64,000 nucleotides of DNA from Sanguinoderma infundibulare (taxonomy: Eukaryota; Basidiomycota; Agaricomycetes; Polyporales; Polyporaceae), in the NCBI GenBank assembly GCA_032821775.1, contig JAVLRN010000001.1:1612001-1676000 (forward strand), written 5' to 3'. The notes below the pieces were generated by a model. The model worked only from the letters and a program-made list of their open reading frames with translations, had not been told where the DNA came from and did no database searches. The position numbers and the translations under genes were made by a program. Shown here piece after piece: positions 10,987 through 19,876 of this stretch (positions within the stretch are counted from its first letter, which is position 1; the number at the start of each line of letters is the position of its first letter).

Positions 10987-12955
10987 TCAATACGTAGGTC
11001 TTCTCCCGGTGCGTGCGACAATGTGCGCCTCTTGGCACCGGGTGCAGAGCCAGGCATCACACCGCATGCACGCCTGGGGCAGGTTGTGAGTACAAGTGAC
11101 CCGACCTAGTAGACCAAGCGACTTACTTGCATCCTAAATAATTCATTACCTTCGCACACGTCGCAGGTTGGGCTGGCGGATCCTCGGAGCTCAGCATCCG
11201 ACACCCTTGTCCAAGGTCCGTGGGTGCAATCCCGTCGTCGCTGCCGACCCGTTCGTTCTTCACGACGCGGCATTTGATCTCCAGGCGGCATCGGCTCAAG
11301 GCGCCTTGGAAGTACGGGCTCGAGAACCCCATTCCATGCAGCCACAGCGTCCGTTGGGAAAGCAAGAGGAAGTACAGCATCGGCGAACATTGGCGCATTC
11401 ATGAATGGCGGCGGCATGAATCGCTCCAAGAGTGGCGGCGGCGGCGGCGGCGGCGGCAAGAATGCATTCCAGTCCATCCCTGCGATCCCCAATTGCTCCG
11501 GTTCGTCCCACACGACCCACTCCACCGGGTCCTCCAGTTGTGCGTCCAAGCGATTCTGCTCATTCCAGTCCTCGCAGTCGCAAGTCTTCCACTTCCGCGC
11601 GCACATGTAGCAGAAGTTATGGCCACAGCGGCACGTCATGTGGTTGCAGCCCGAGGCGAGCTGGACCATGTTCTTACACGACGGGCACTGCTGCCACCCC
11701 TCCCTCCTCGCCAGCTCGAGCACCTCTTGGTCACTGCTGTCATCGCGGCATGGAATGGAAGAGTGGTGGGCAGGACCCTTGAACCGCAAGCATGTCCACT
11801 TGTTGCATATGACGCAGTCGTACGCGACGACCGCGCCTACGGTCTGGCCGATGAACGCAGAACAAGTTCGATCATGGCAGTATACGCGGTCTTTGGCACG
11901 GTACTCTTTACTCTTCCGCTTGAAAAGCGAGACGACGCTTGGGTCCAAGTACTGGTCGTCCTTGCTGAAGTCGAACTCCCCGTCAGGACGACAGCATGAC
12001 GGCGGAAAGGTGGTCTCGTCATTTGCTGCTAGGATGATGCACTCCTGGAAGCACCTGACGCAGAAGGGGTGATTGCACCGAGGATAGACCACTGGTCCGT
12101 CGATATCGTGCAAGCACTCTGTGCAGGTTTCCTTGTCGCTGGCCGTGGGATACACAGGTCAGTCAGCGTGCTTGAGGATGTTGGGTCAAACCGTCACTTA
12201 CCCGCGATGCAGTTCCAAGGAAGAGGACGGAGCGATTGGGTTAACGTCCTCAAATGTCCTGGCGGTCGAAGGGGAAGGGGCCTCTGACAGTGGCTCAGGG
12301 AGATTCTTCAACAACGACATCGGTTCGGGCGTATTCATCCTGTCCGGCTTCCAGTTAGCTCATCGATCACACTATCAGATCTCGAACGCTCTCACCATTC
12401 GTGAGACGTGCCTGCGGCGCTCAGTTCAGCGGACAAGTTCAAAGGCGAGAGGAGGTCGCCATGAGCCGGCGGGTGCGTGTACGATCGTGCCGGTGGCGAA
12501 AGAAGGCCTCTGGGGTTTCTTGGCATGTCAAGCTCGGTGCGCCTTTCGTGAGATGCAGGGGCGCTCGCGTCAAGTGCATACGCTCTCGGGTATGGGGTGG
12601 GAGGCCTCGAGAACGGTGACGTGGACCTGCGTGACGGAGGCGAACGAAGCCGAGGTGTTGGGGCCCGGGCGAATCTTCCTCTTGGAGCGGCACGCACATG
12701 CTCGTCTTCGAACTGTGCCGTGTAATGTCCCCGCTGGGTACGCTCCCTCGCGATTGTGGCCTCCCCGATGGCGAGCTGTGGCGCGAGCCCTTCGTCCGTA
12801 ACAGGTCTATAGCGTGCCATTGCGTTCGCACGCAGCTGCGACAACTGCTCCTCAGCAAGGCTCGCGGCATGGTCGGAATCGAGGAAGAGCGAGTGCATGT
12901 CGAGCGTTCCTCTGTCTTGACCGTGAACGAAGCGGTGCCAGTGCTGTGCGGACAT
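10987..12955 (-). CDS. RBR (RING-IBR-RING) E3 ubiquitin ligase, copy 2 of 3
   Basis: Four exons, 12396..12955, 12202..12339, 11127..12138 and 10987..11073, give 598 residues with all phases consistent. The N-terminal half has the helical family region, then a Ser/Pro/Arg-rich segment that the other copies lack. RING1 starts CTECLHDIDG near residue 238 and has a canonical CNHPFCVRC. The IBR reads YCHDRTCSAFIG, then WTCLRFKGPAH, so one ligand Cys present in copies 1 and 3 (CAHC/CGHC) is replaced by Phe. RING2 reads CPSCKNMVQLASGCNHMTC with the catalytic Cys near residue 397. A run of eight or nine prolines follows, encoded by (GGC)8 on the plus strand. The final exon adds ACMRCDAWLCTRC, the same C-x2-C-x4-C-x2-C knuckle as in the paralogues. 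Substrate is unknown. Confidence 0.85.
11434..11457. repeat. (GGC)8 trinucleotide microsatellite
   Basis: Eight uninterrupted GGC units on the plus strand encode the polyproline run after RING2 in RBR copy 2. In-frame trinucleotide repeats of this kind often vary in length between strains. Confidence 0.9.
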
Positions 12956-14087
12956 GGCCGTCGTGCAGCGAAGTGGCAGAGTGGCAGATGGAAGAAAGGC
13001 TGGAGTGCTGCTGGAGTCCCCTGCGGTGGGAGACTGGGGCTTGGAACGTGACGTCTTCCGAGCTTTAAACCTTCTGCAGCCTTGAGAGCGAGGCACCTCC
13101 CAACGCGTGCCTTACGACGCCCAATTGCCACAGACTGAAGCGCTTCAGCCAGAATGTGCCCCTTTCGTGTTTGAATCACTTTAAATGGCCATCCGTGTCA
13201 CCACTGGACTTGCCAGATATCCTCTTCTGTTATCCAGAGCAGGCCCCGGATGGTCCTGAATATTGTCCCACGAAATGGAGCTTCCACCTCGCGAGGCGTC
13301 TCTCTCACGTCCCGCCCCGTAGAACCTCTTGGGCAGTTGAAACTAACTACGAAGAGCTCACGCCTGCTATAGTTTGATTGTGTCGCGAGCTATTACCCCC
13401 AACGTGTTGTCGGCGAATGTGAGGGACTCCGTTTTGCGACGGCCTCGGAGCGCTGTCATGACGGAGGATAAAGCGCTAGGCCCCCAGGAAAGCTGGAGTT
13501 GCTCTGGAGAAGGTCTAACGACGACTGTATAACGTGCGAGGAAGCCTTCTTGAGCATGTCCAGTCGTTTATTGTGTTTATGGGCAATGAACTTGGTTACC
13601 ATTCACCCTCGCAGAGTTTCTTACAACAAGAATGTTGTTACTACCTTGCGTTCCCTAGTAATATTTGTTCCTAATCCCTTTTATCACGGAGCATAACGCC
13701 ACGCTCACGCTTAGACGTCGACTTAGAGCGTCCTCGGACATTCAGCGGGCAATGTTTGAGAGGTCGTCGCGGCACTAATCTGCGCCGACTGTATATCGCG
13801 CGTCTTGTCCTTCGGCGCAGTTGCCTCGTGCTTCGACACTCCTAGAAGGAGGTTCTGATCCACATGGCGTGCATGCACGCCGTGTTCAGGGACGTGACAT
13901 CCGGCTTCTTGCCTTCTGCCTACCACCCTAGAGCCACCGATATCCAGGCCTTCCGTCTTAGGTCGCCAGGTCATGCTTTGTCTGTAGCTAAGCTCTACTA
14001 TAGGAGTCCATTTCTAGGCGTAGCACGCGGCAACACGGTCTTCTAATACACAATCCCACTGGGTTCGTTACACGCACTGTGACTGCA
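12956..14087. other. Intergenic, no gene recognised
   Basis: About 1.1 kb between RBR copies 2 and 3. Frames here are short, lack splice-consistent partners and do not show the third-position GC bias of neighbouring genes. A degraded remnant of another RBR copy was looked for and not seen by eye. Confidence 0.4.
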
Positions 14088-15622
14088 CTACAGCCAGCGA
14101 TTGCGTCTGCACCTGGCACAGGTCCACATATGGCAATCCCTGCAGTTCTGATACAACAGTTAGCGTGGGCTTCGTATACTGATTAAGACCTAGTTCTAAG
14201 TACTCACAAACAAGAAAAGGCGCAGGTAGTGGCCACATCCCTCACACGTCCCAGCGCCAGCTATGTACCGCCAGCGGTGTGTGCAGTAGTGGTTCTCCCG
14301 CAACCTCTCCGCCTCGACGCGCACTGCCTGGGCGAAGTTCACACGCGGCGCCGGGACATTGGGAGCAACGACAGCCTGCACCTGCTGCTGTCGCTGCACT
14401 CTGTCCTGGGCAGCCACGAGCAGCCGATCTTCGTCCCACTGGGCGCATGTGCAGGTCTTCCACTGCGCGGTGCAGAGGTAGCAAAACTGGTGTCTACACC
14501 TGCACGTCATGTGGTAGCAGCCGACCGTGAGCTCGACGAGGTGGCCGCAGCCGGGGCAGCGCTTCCATCCGGACTGCTCCGCGAGCGCGACAACCCCAGC
14601 GTCCTCTGCGGTCGTGCAGCGCATGAAGAAGGAGTGTGCCGCGGCCTTGCAGTGCCCGCAAGTGTCGACCCAGCACACTGTACAAGTGAGGCGGGATGCG
14701 AGCGCGGTGGCGGCGCCGAGGAAAGCGGAACATGCGGGGCGATGACAGTACACCCGGTCCTTGGTCCCAAACTCGATCGCTTTCTTGTCGAAGAGAGCAG
14801 CGAGGTCTCTGTTCAGGTATTGCCGGACGGCCGCGACGTTGAAGGCCTGGCGGCAGCAGGCGGGTGGAAAGAGGGACTCGTCGACCGTGGCGGTGCGGAA
14901 TAGATCCACGAGACAACCGACGTCGTACGTGTCCTCGCAAGGTGCGCGGACCACGGGCCCGCGGATCGTGTCTCTGCAGATGACACACGTTTCGGACCTG
15001 TGGAAAACATGAGTGATGGTCCAATGCGTCAACGTCGAGGCCAAAACCCACCGGACATGCGCACCAGAAGTGCTCGGCAACTGTTTTGACGACGAGGATG
15101 GAGCCAAGGTCATAGTACTAACACTCTCGCAGTTTGTACTAAACTATTTATTCAGATCTTGGCCAACACTTTGATTAAGAAGAGAACTCACGCTGCAGAC
15201 ACCGCTGTGAGGGACGATGTGGTAGCCAAGGTCGCCTCGGTTGACGTGCTACACGTCCTTGAACGAGATGGACTAGGGCGGACGGGAGTCGGTCGACCTT
15301 CGGCAAGAGCCCTAGCTATTTCCCTATCCCCTCTCGCGACCTCTTCTGCCCGCTCGTGTTCCTCCAAAAGGGTCGCGTCCATTTGAAGCGCGTGGTCGAC
15401 GCTACGAGCGAACGCCATGTCGCTCACCAGTGTCTGGAGGGCGCGTGCCTCCTGCTCGAAGAGCTGCAGTGCGAGCTCCTCATCGCTCGGGGGGCCCGCG
15501 ATGGCCTTTCCTTTTCGTCGCCCTTGGAGTTCGTCGACATCTTGCAGGCCGTAGGTTGCGACTAGCGCGAGGAGCGCCAAGTCTTCCTGGGCGAGCTGGA
15601 GAAGTTCGTCGCCCCCCAACAT
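14088..15622 (-). CDS. RBR (RING-IBR-RING) E3 ubiquitin ligase, copy 3 of 3
   Basis: Four exons, 15192..15622, 15052..15117, 14208..14997 and 14088..14147, give 448 residues. The 66-nt exon 2 keeps frame; skipping it also keeps frame, so it could be alternative. The N-terminal helical region carries SDEELALQLFEQEA, matching copy 1. RING1 starts CVICRDTIRG near residue 170, but its second site reads CEDTYDVGC: the ligand His is replaced by Asp, so RING1 may bind zinc poorly or have lost E2 binding. The IBR (YCHRPACSAFLG, CGHCKAAAHSFFMRC) is intact. RING2 reads CPGCGHLVELTVGCYHMTC with the catalytic Cys near residue 326. The terminal 20-codon exon encodes NCRDCHMWTCARC, the shared extra knuckle. 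It has the same orientation and exon logic as copies 1 and 2. Confidence 0.85.
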
Positions 15623-15946
15623 TCACTCGATAGGGCGGATGAGATGGGGAGTGAGGTGAAGGACGGTTCGATCACGGTGCGCTCTCTTATGAGGAGCGGT
15701 TGGATTTTGCCTCGTGGGTGAGAGAACCTACCGCAGCACCCATTGTCGAGGGGCACCCCTTGCGGACGAGGGATCCTGTTCGGAAGCATTGATCGAAATG
15801 AATCTGAGTCGAGATGCTATTGGGGCAATTCAAAGACACTGTGACCTGCATGACACAAACGAACACCGTTGTAAGCGTCCTCAAAAAGCAGTTTACGAAG
15901 TCTACATGCTAGAACGCTCGTATCCATTCCTCTAAGCGAAGCGGAC
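15623..15946. other. Intergenic
   Basis: This is the upstream region of RBR copy 3 and the downstream region of the next minus-strand gene. Nothing recognisable is seen. Confidence 0.35.
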
Positions 15947-16624
15947 CTACATGCGGCGCTGCGACGACGACGATGCAGCAGGCCTCAGAGTAGTTCCCGG
16001 CTTTGTGGTCTGAGGACGCACCAGGTTCCACACCTGCAACCAGGGAGTCTCCGAGACGGGTTCCGGGTATTCGAATCGCGTGGGATAATCTTTGATGGCC
16101 TGGGCAGGATGCGCCGTAATCTCCGCGCCGTGTATCAGCGGTACAGCGCGAGTGGTTCTAAGGCTAGCATGAAGCAGCCAGTGACAAGCGGTCTCCGAGA
16201 GCTGAAGCCGGGCTGTCAACTCGGGGAGATACTGTACGGCGATGTACACAAAGGCGACCGGGTTCCACCGGCAGAGGTTGGAGACGACGAATTCGACAGT
16301 GTGGTTCCCTATGAGGGAGACGCCTACGATCTTCCCTTCGACGTGGGGATCGTAGGTGTCGAAGAGAGGAGCGTCTGCGGGGAGGAAGGGTGGACGATAG
16401 GCCTGTGGGGAGAGCGCCTGGAGTTTGACATGTAAGCCTATTCGGAGGGGCTCGTCAGGGCAGACGAGCACATCGTAGAGGTGGGCGGCTGCGTTGTTTG
16501 CGATAGGATGACTGCTGTCCTTGCGAGGAAGGGTATCAATGGCTCGCCACTTGGCGTAGACCGTGACCGGAGGGGGCTCGTCGGGAGGGCGATGGACGAC
16601 GTGCTCGTGGGCGTCGGCGGGCAT
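15947..16624 (-). CDS. Hypothetical protein, single exon
   Basis: An uninterrupted frame of 225 residues beginning MPADAHEHVV and ending SSSSQRRM. Codon usage shows the local third-position GC bias. A TATA-like element lies about 70 bp upstream of the start, which supports expression. Composition is rich in Pro, His and hydrophobics with a possible beta-sandwich core (GKIVGVSLIGNHTVEFVVSN), but no domain is recognised. No signal peptide or membrane helix is seen. It may be lineage-specific. Confidence 0.6.
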   Translation of the reverse strand: MPADAHEHVVHRPPDEPPPVTVYAKWRAIDTLPRKDSSHPIANNAAAHLYDVLVCPDEPLRIGLHVKLQALSPQAYRPPFLPADAPLFDTYDPHVEGKIVGVSLIGNHTVEFVVSNLCRWNPVAFVYIAVQYLPELTARLQLSETACHWLLHASLRTTRAVPLIHGAEITAHPAQAIKDYPTRFEYPEPVSETPWLQVWNLVRPQTTKPGTTLRPAASSSSQRRM

Positions 16625-17027
16625 GCGACGACTGTCGAGGTGCTACGAAGTCGAGCCAGAGCGCTGTAGTTCTGCCTTCGTCGACCATCCCTTTTATATG
16701 CCGTTTACTGGGTGGGCGCGCTGGAGTTGTCGTTAACGTTAACGTCAAGATGCAGGGTCGGGGGCCCTTCGCCGCGGGTCTTCTTCTTGACAAACCAACT
16801 CGGCTCGCAATTAACATAAAGGACCCTGTAGACGGCTATCAAAAACATACGCGTTTGCTTCTGAGAATGAGAAAAGACGAATACCAGCCATGCGTTGGCG
16901 AAGGCCGCGGGTTGAACGCACTGGCCAAGCGCAAGGCAACCGACGGTCGGACTTGGGCGCTGCCTCTCACGCGTGTCTATCCCGCGTACCTTTGACCTCC
17001 ACTCCGACTTGCTCACAGTACGCAACA
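16625..17027. other. Divergent promoter region
   Basis: Shared upstream region of the hypothetical gene (-) and the MYND gene (+). It contains the TATA-like box and a 12-bp perfect palindrome, GTTAACGTTAAC, at 16732..16743, which could be a binding site but has no other support. Confidence 0.4.
16690..16700 (-). promoter_or_regulatory. TATA-like box
   Basis: On the minus strand this reads CATATAAAAGG, about 65-75 bp upstream of the ATG at 16624. The position and match suit a core promoter element for the hypothetical gene. This is inference from sequence only. Confidence 0.45.
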
Positions 17028-18056
17028 ATGACGTCCTCCTCTTCCATGCTCCCCAGCGACTTCGTTCTCGACGTGCACGACCTCGCCGCAATCATTCTCG
17101 ACACGCACGCTCGTACAGAGCCCCCGATCCCAAATGCCCGACTTGTCGAGGTCAACCATACATCAGCCTTGTTCACCCTACCATCGCATATTCTCCCTCC
17201 CGTCTGGCACACCGCTTCAGCCGTGGATGGCCAGAAAACCGTCGCGTACATCCTCAAGAGGGACTCGAATGCTATCGAGCATGTATCCATCGACAACTTC
17301 GCATCGCCCGAAGGTGTCAAGACCCTGGGAGGACGCGAGCTGACACGCCGTGAGCTCGAGAATGCGTTTTGGCGGTGCAAGACATACAACAATGGCTATG
17401 TTCTCGCATATGTCGCCCAGCGTGTCTTCGATCGCCTCCCCCCTACTGCGAAGCTTCGTGCCCGGACTTCCACCAAGCACGAGGTTGTCTGCCGACCTTG
17501 CGATGTGACTGTCGCCGAGATAGATGTCGTCCCCAAGGAAGCGTGTCTCATAGTCGAATATGAGCCCCGCCCTGATCTCGGGCCTTCCAAGGTGGACATA
17601 ACACAACACCTGTCGGGGTTCGGCCGGCTCCCTATGCCCTGGGTCTTCTTGCTCATCGGCGAGCCCAAATCACAAGATCTCGCCGCTGATCCGCGAGTCG
17701 TGCTCGACCTCGCCACAACGCAGATCGGTGGACGTGGTTCGGGTGGGGAGCTATACTCCCTGGAGCGTGCCTTTGACTATCATGGAAAGGTTTTACCCAA
17801 GGCCGCGGACGAACTGGAGCGTTACGTCTTGTCGGGCAAACTGCAGCTTTCAGAGATCGCACTCCGTGCCCGTGGGGATGCTCTTGTGGAGGCAGTTCTC
17901 GACAGGCTACGAAAGATTGCGAACGGACAAGACGCGTTTTGCAGATATTGCGGAAAGGATGGCGTCGAGTTGCGTTGTTCCAGGTGCAAGAAAGCGTACT
18001 TTTGCCCGCCATGTCACCCTCTGGGTTGGAAGTATCATAAGGTGTGGTGTTCTTAG
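17028..18056 (+). CDS. MYND-type zinc finger protein
   Basis: A single-exon gene of 342 residues; the ATG at 17028 follows a CAACA context and starts MTSSSSMLPSDFVLD. The first about 290 residues are a conserved but unnamed region (FVLDVHDLAAIILDTH, then LTRRELENAFWRCKTY). The last 40 residues form a MYND finger with the full ligand set: FCRYCGKDG, LRCSRCKKAYFC, PPCHPLGWKYHKVWC. MYND fingers are protein-interaction modules that bind proline-rich peptides. No SET or other catalytic domain is present, so it is probably an adaptor. A damaged paralogue follows immediately downstream in the same orientation. Confidence 0.87.
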   Translation: MTSSSSMLPSDFVLDVHDLAAIILDTHARTEPPIPNARLVEVNHTSALFTLPSHILPPVWHTASAVDGQKTVAYILKRDSNAIEHVSIDNFASPEGVKTLGGRELTRRELENAFWRCKTYNNGYVLAYVAQRVFDRLPPTAKLRARTSTKHEVVCRPCDVTVAEIDVVPKEACLIVEYEPRPDLGPSKVDITQHLSGFGRLPMPWVFLLIGEPKSQDLAADPRVVLDLATTQIGGRGSGGELYSLERAFDYHGKVLPKAADELERYVLSGKLQLSEIALRARGDALVEAVLDRLRKIANGQDAFCRYCGKDGVELRCSRCKKAYFCPPCHPLGWKYHKVWCS

Positions 18057-18334
18057 GGATGGTACGGTTAGCGTTTTGTTGCCCTATTGTGGTTGTCGGT
18101 TTCGCTACATGTTTATTTCGTCTAGGATGGGCATTCATGAGAGGTACCTATCGGAACCTACGCCGGCATCGCACGGCCCTTCCACTTGACATCAAACATT
18201 CACGACCAGACTGCGCATCATGTCGGTCTCACCTGTCGTGCCGCGTGCGTCCAGTTTTTGGTACGTTCCGTGCCAAATTCGAGACGAGTTGTCGAACTCG
18301 AAGAAGCCAACTTTCCTTCCATCTCTTACCTACC

Positions 18335-19350
18335 ATGTCCTCCAAATCATTTCCCAGCAACTTCGTTCTCGACGCCCACAACCTTGCTGCTATCATACAA
18401 TATGTGTACGCGACCGTTCAAACGTCGTGGCCTTTCGCTCGACTTCTCGAAGTGAATAGGGGGCACACGCCTGTCGTCACGTATTCTTCCCTTCCTACCG
18501 AATGGCACATGGCCAGCGACCGCGACCGTTTCCTATGCGTCATCAAGACGGACAAGACAGTAGCCAGTGACCTCGCCACTGTGGACACCATCCCCAACCC
18601 AGAACAAGCGGTTGTCACTCCCGACGGACGCCTGCTCTCTCGCGACGAGCTCGAAGACGTCTTTTGGCGCTACAAGGTGTTCGATAGCGACGCGCTGCTC
18701 TGCTACGCCTTCCTGCACGTCCTCCGAGGTCTCCCGTCAGAGACGCGTCTCCGCGTACGCACTTTCCAAGGCCACGAGTTTGTCTGCAAGACCGGCGACG
18801 CTCGGCTCATGTAACTTGCCCTCAGACCCCACCAGCTGTCCCCCATAATCGACATCCAGATGGACTACGGATTCGTCATCCCGACTCTCGTCGGCTCTGG
18901 CGGCACGGAGTTCCACCACATCGTCCTCCTCATCGGCGCCGACGCCGACCTCCGACGCTCGTGCGGTGCTCGACTTCGCGTTTCCCGCCTTTGGCGGGCG
19001 AGGCGGCGGCAAGGAGCTCTTCCGAGCCTTGGAGCGCTCGAGCTTCTTCCACCACACCCTCCTCCCGAAGTACGTTGCCCAGGACGGGCCCCAGTACGAC
19101 TTTGTGGACGAGTGCAGCCTGATCCCTGACATCTTCATCCTCTCGGAAGGGGCGGCGAAGCGCACGGCGGAGGTGGCCAAGGAGGTCCTCGAGCGGGTGG
19201 CGAAGATGGCGAACGGCAGCGACGAGTTTCAAGTTCTGTCGCTACTGCGGCAAGGACGGCGTCGCGACGCGCTGCTCCCAGTGCCACAGGGCCCGCTTCT
19301 GCGACGTCTGCTTCGAGGCTGGCTGGAAGTACCATAGGAAATGGTGGTCC
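18335..19350 (+). pseudogene. Decayed MYND-finger paralogue
   Basis: From ATG 18335 the product parallels the upstream MYND gene (FPSNFVLDAHNLAAII, then LLSRDELEDVFWRYKVF) until an in-frame TAA at 18812..18814. Homology resumes in the same frame (DYGFVIPTLVG, HHIVLLIGADAD), shifts frame near 18950 to continue as DARAVLDFAFPAFGGRGGG, and shifts again near 19228 into the finger (FCRYCGKDG, TRCSQCHRARFC). The last MYND cysteine is lost: HKVWC in the paralogue is HRKWW here. A 49-nt intron (GTAACT..ATCCAG) could bypass the stop, but it would force a Ser/Thr-rich frame unlike the paralogue over the next stretch. I therefore favour a pseudogene produced by tandem duplication. Confidence 0.75.
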
Positions 19351-19876
19351 TTGACCTTCTTCCCGTTTGGCTACTACCGCTGCAAAGGATTGGACGAAGG
19401 ACCGCGGATTAATTGCGCTCCATTTCGTCACCAACTCTGTGATTTCCCACCACTACATCGAGGGCAATTGTTGTACAGATCACATCCCTTCATTGTATCA
19501 GCCACAGTGTAGACCGTGCATCAAGCGTATGCGCCTCGGGGACTTCGCAATGTAACCAGATGCGTGCACTGTCCAGGATTGGAAGGGGGGGGGGGCTTGT
19601 GTACGATGCTGAAGAAAGCCTTTGTGAAATACTGTTGTTTGCTAAACGCATTTGTTGTGACACCATACAGATCCATTGTCCGAGTACCGAATCAAAGCGG
19701 TAGAACAAGACCGCAGTTCCATAGTCGATAGAACACAATCGTTCACACTAGCTGTATCTAAAAGTACATGGTATGTTAAGTTCGTCCCAGTCAAGCTATC
19801 ATAGCTTCGCTCCTATTCCGTCCAAACGCATGCCTGATCTCGCAAGACGTTAATATACACTGGACGGCCGGTCGCT
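19351..19876. other. Intergenic
   Basis: Region downstream of the MYND pseudogene (+) and of the convergent protease gene (-). It holds a run of ten or more G residues near 19587. No gene is seen. Confidence 0.4.

Noticed and set aside
12956..14087. A fourth RBR copy or remnant between copies 2 and 3
   Set aside because: No GCNHM, CxxC pairs or family N-terminal signature could be seen in any frame.
18805..18860. 49-nt intron (GTAACT..ATCCAG) rescuing the second MYND gene
   Set aside because: It bypasses the stop and the first frame change, but the resulting Ser/Thr-rich stretch does not match the paralogue, whereas the skipped frame does; the later frameshift and lost Cys remain.
19580..19600. 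Long G run near 19587 as a functional element
   Set aside because: A single homopolymer in a gene-free stretch; there is no supporting structure and it could be a sequencing artefact.
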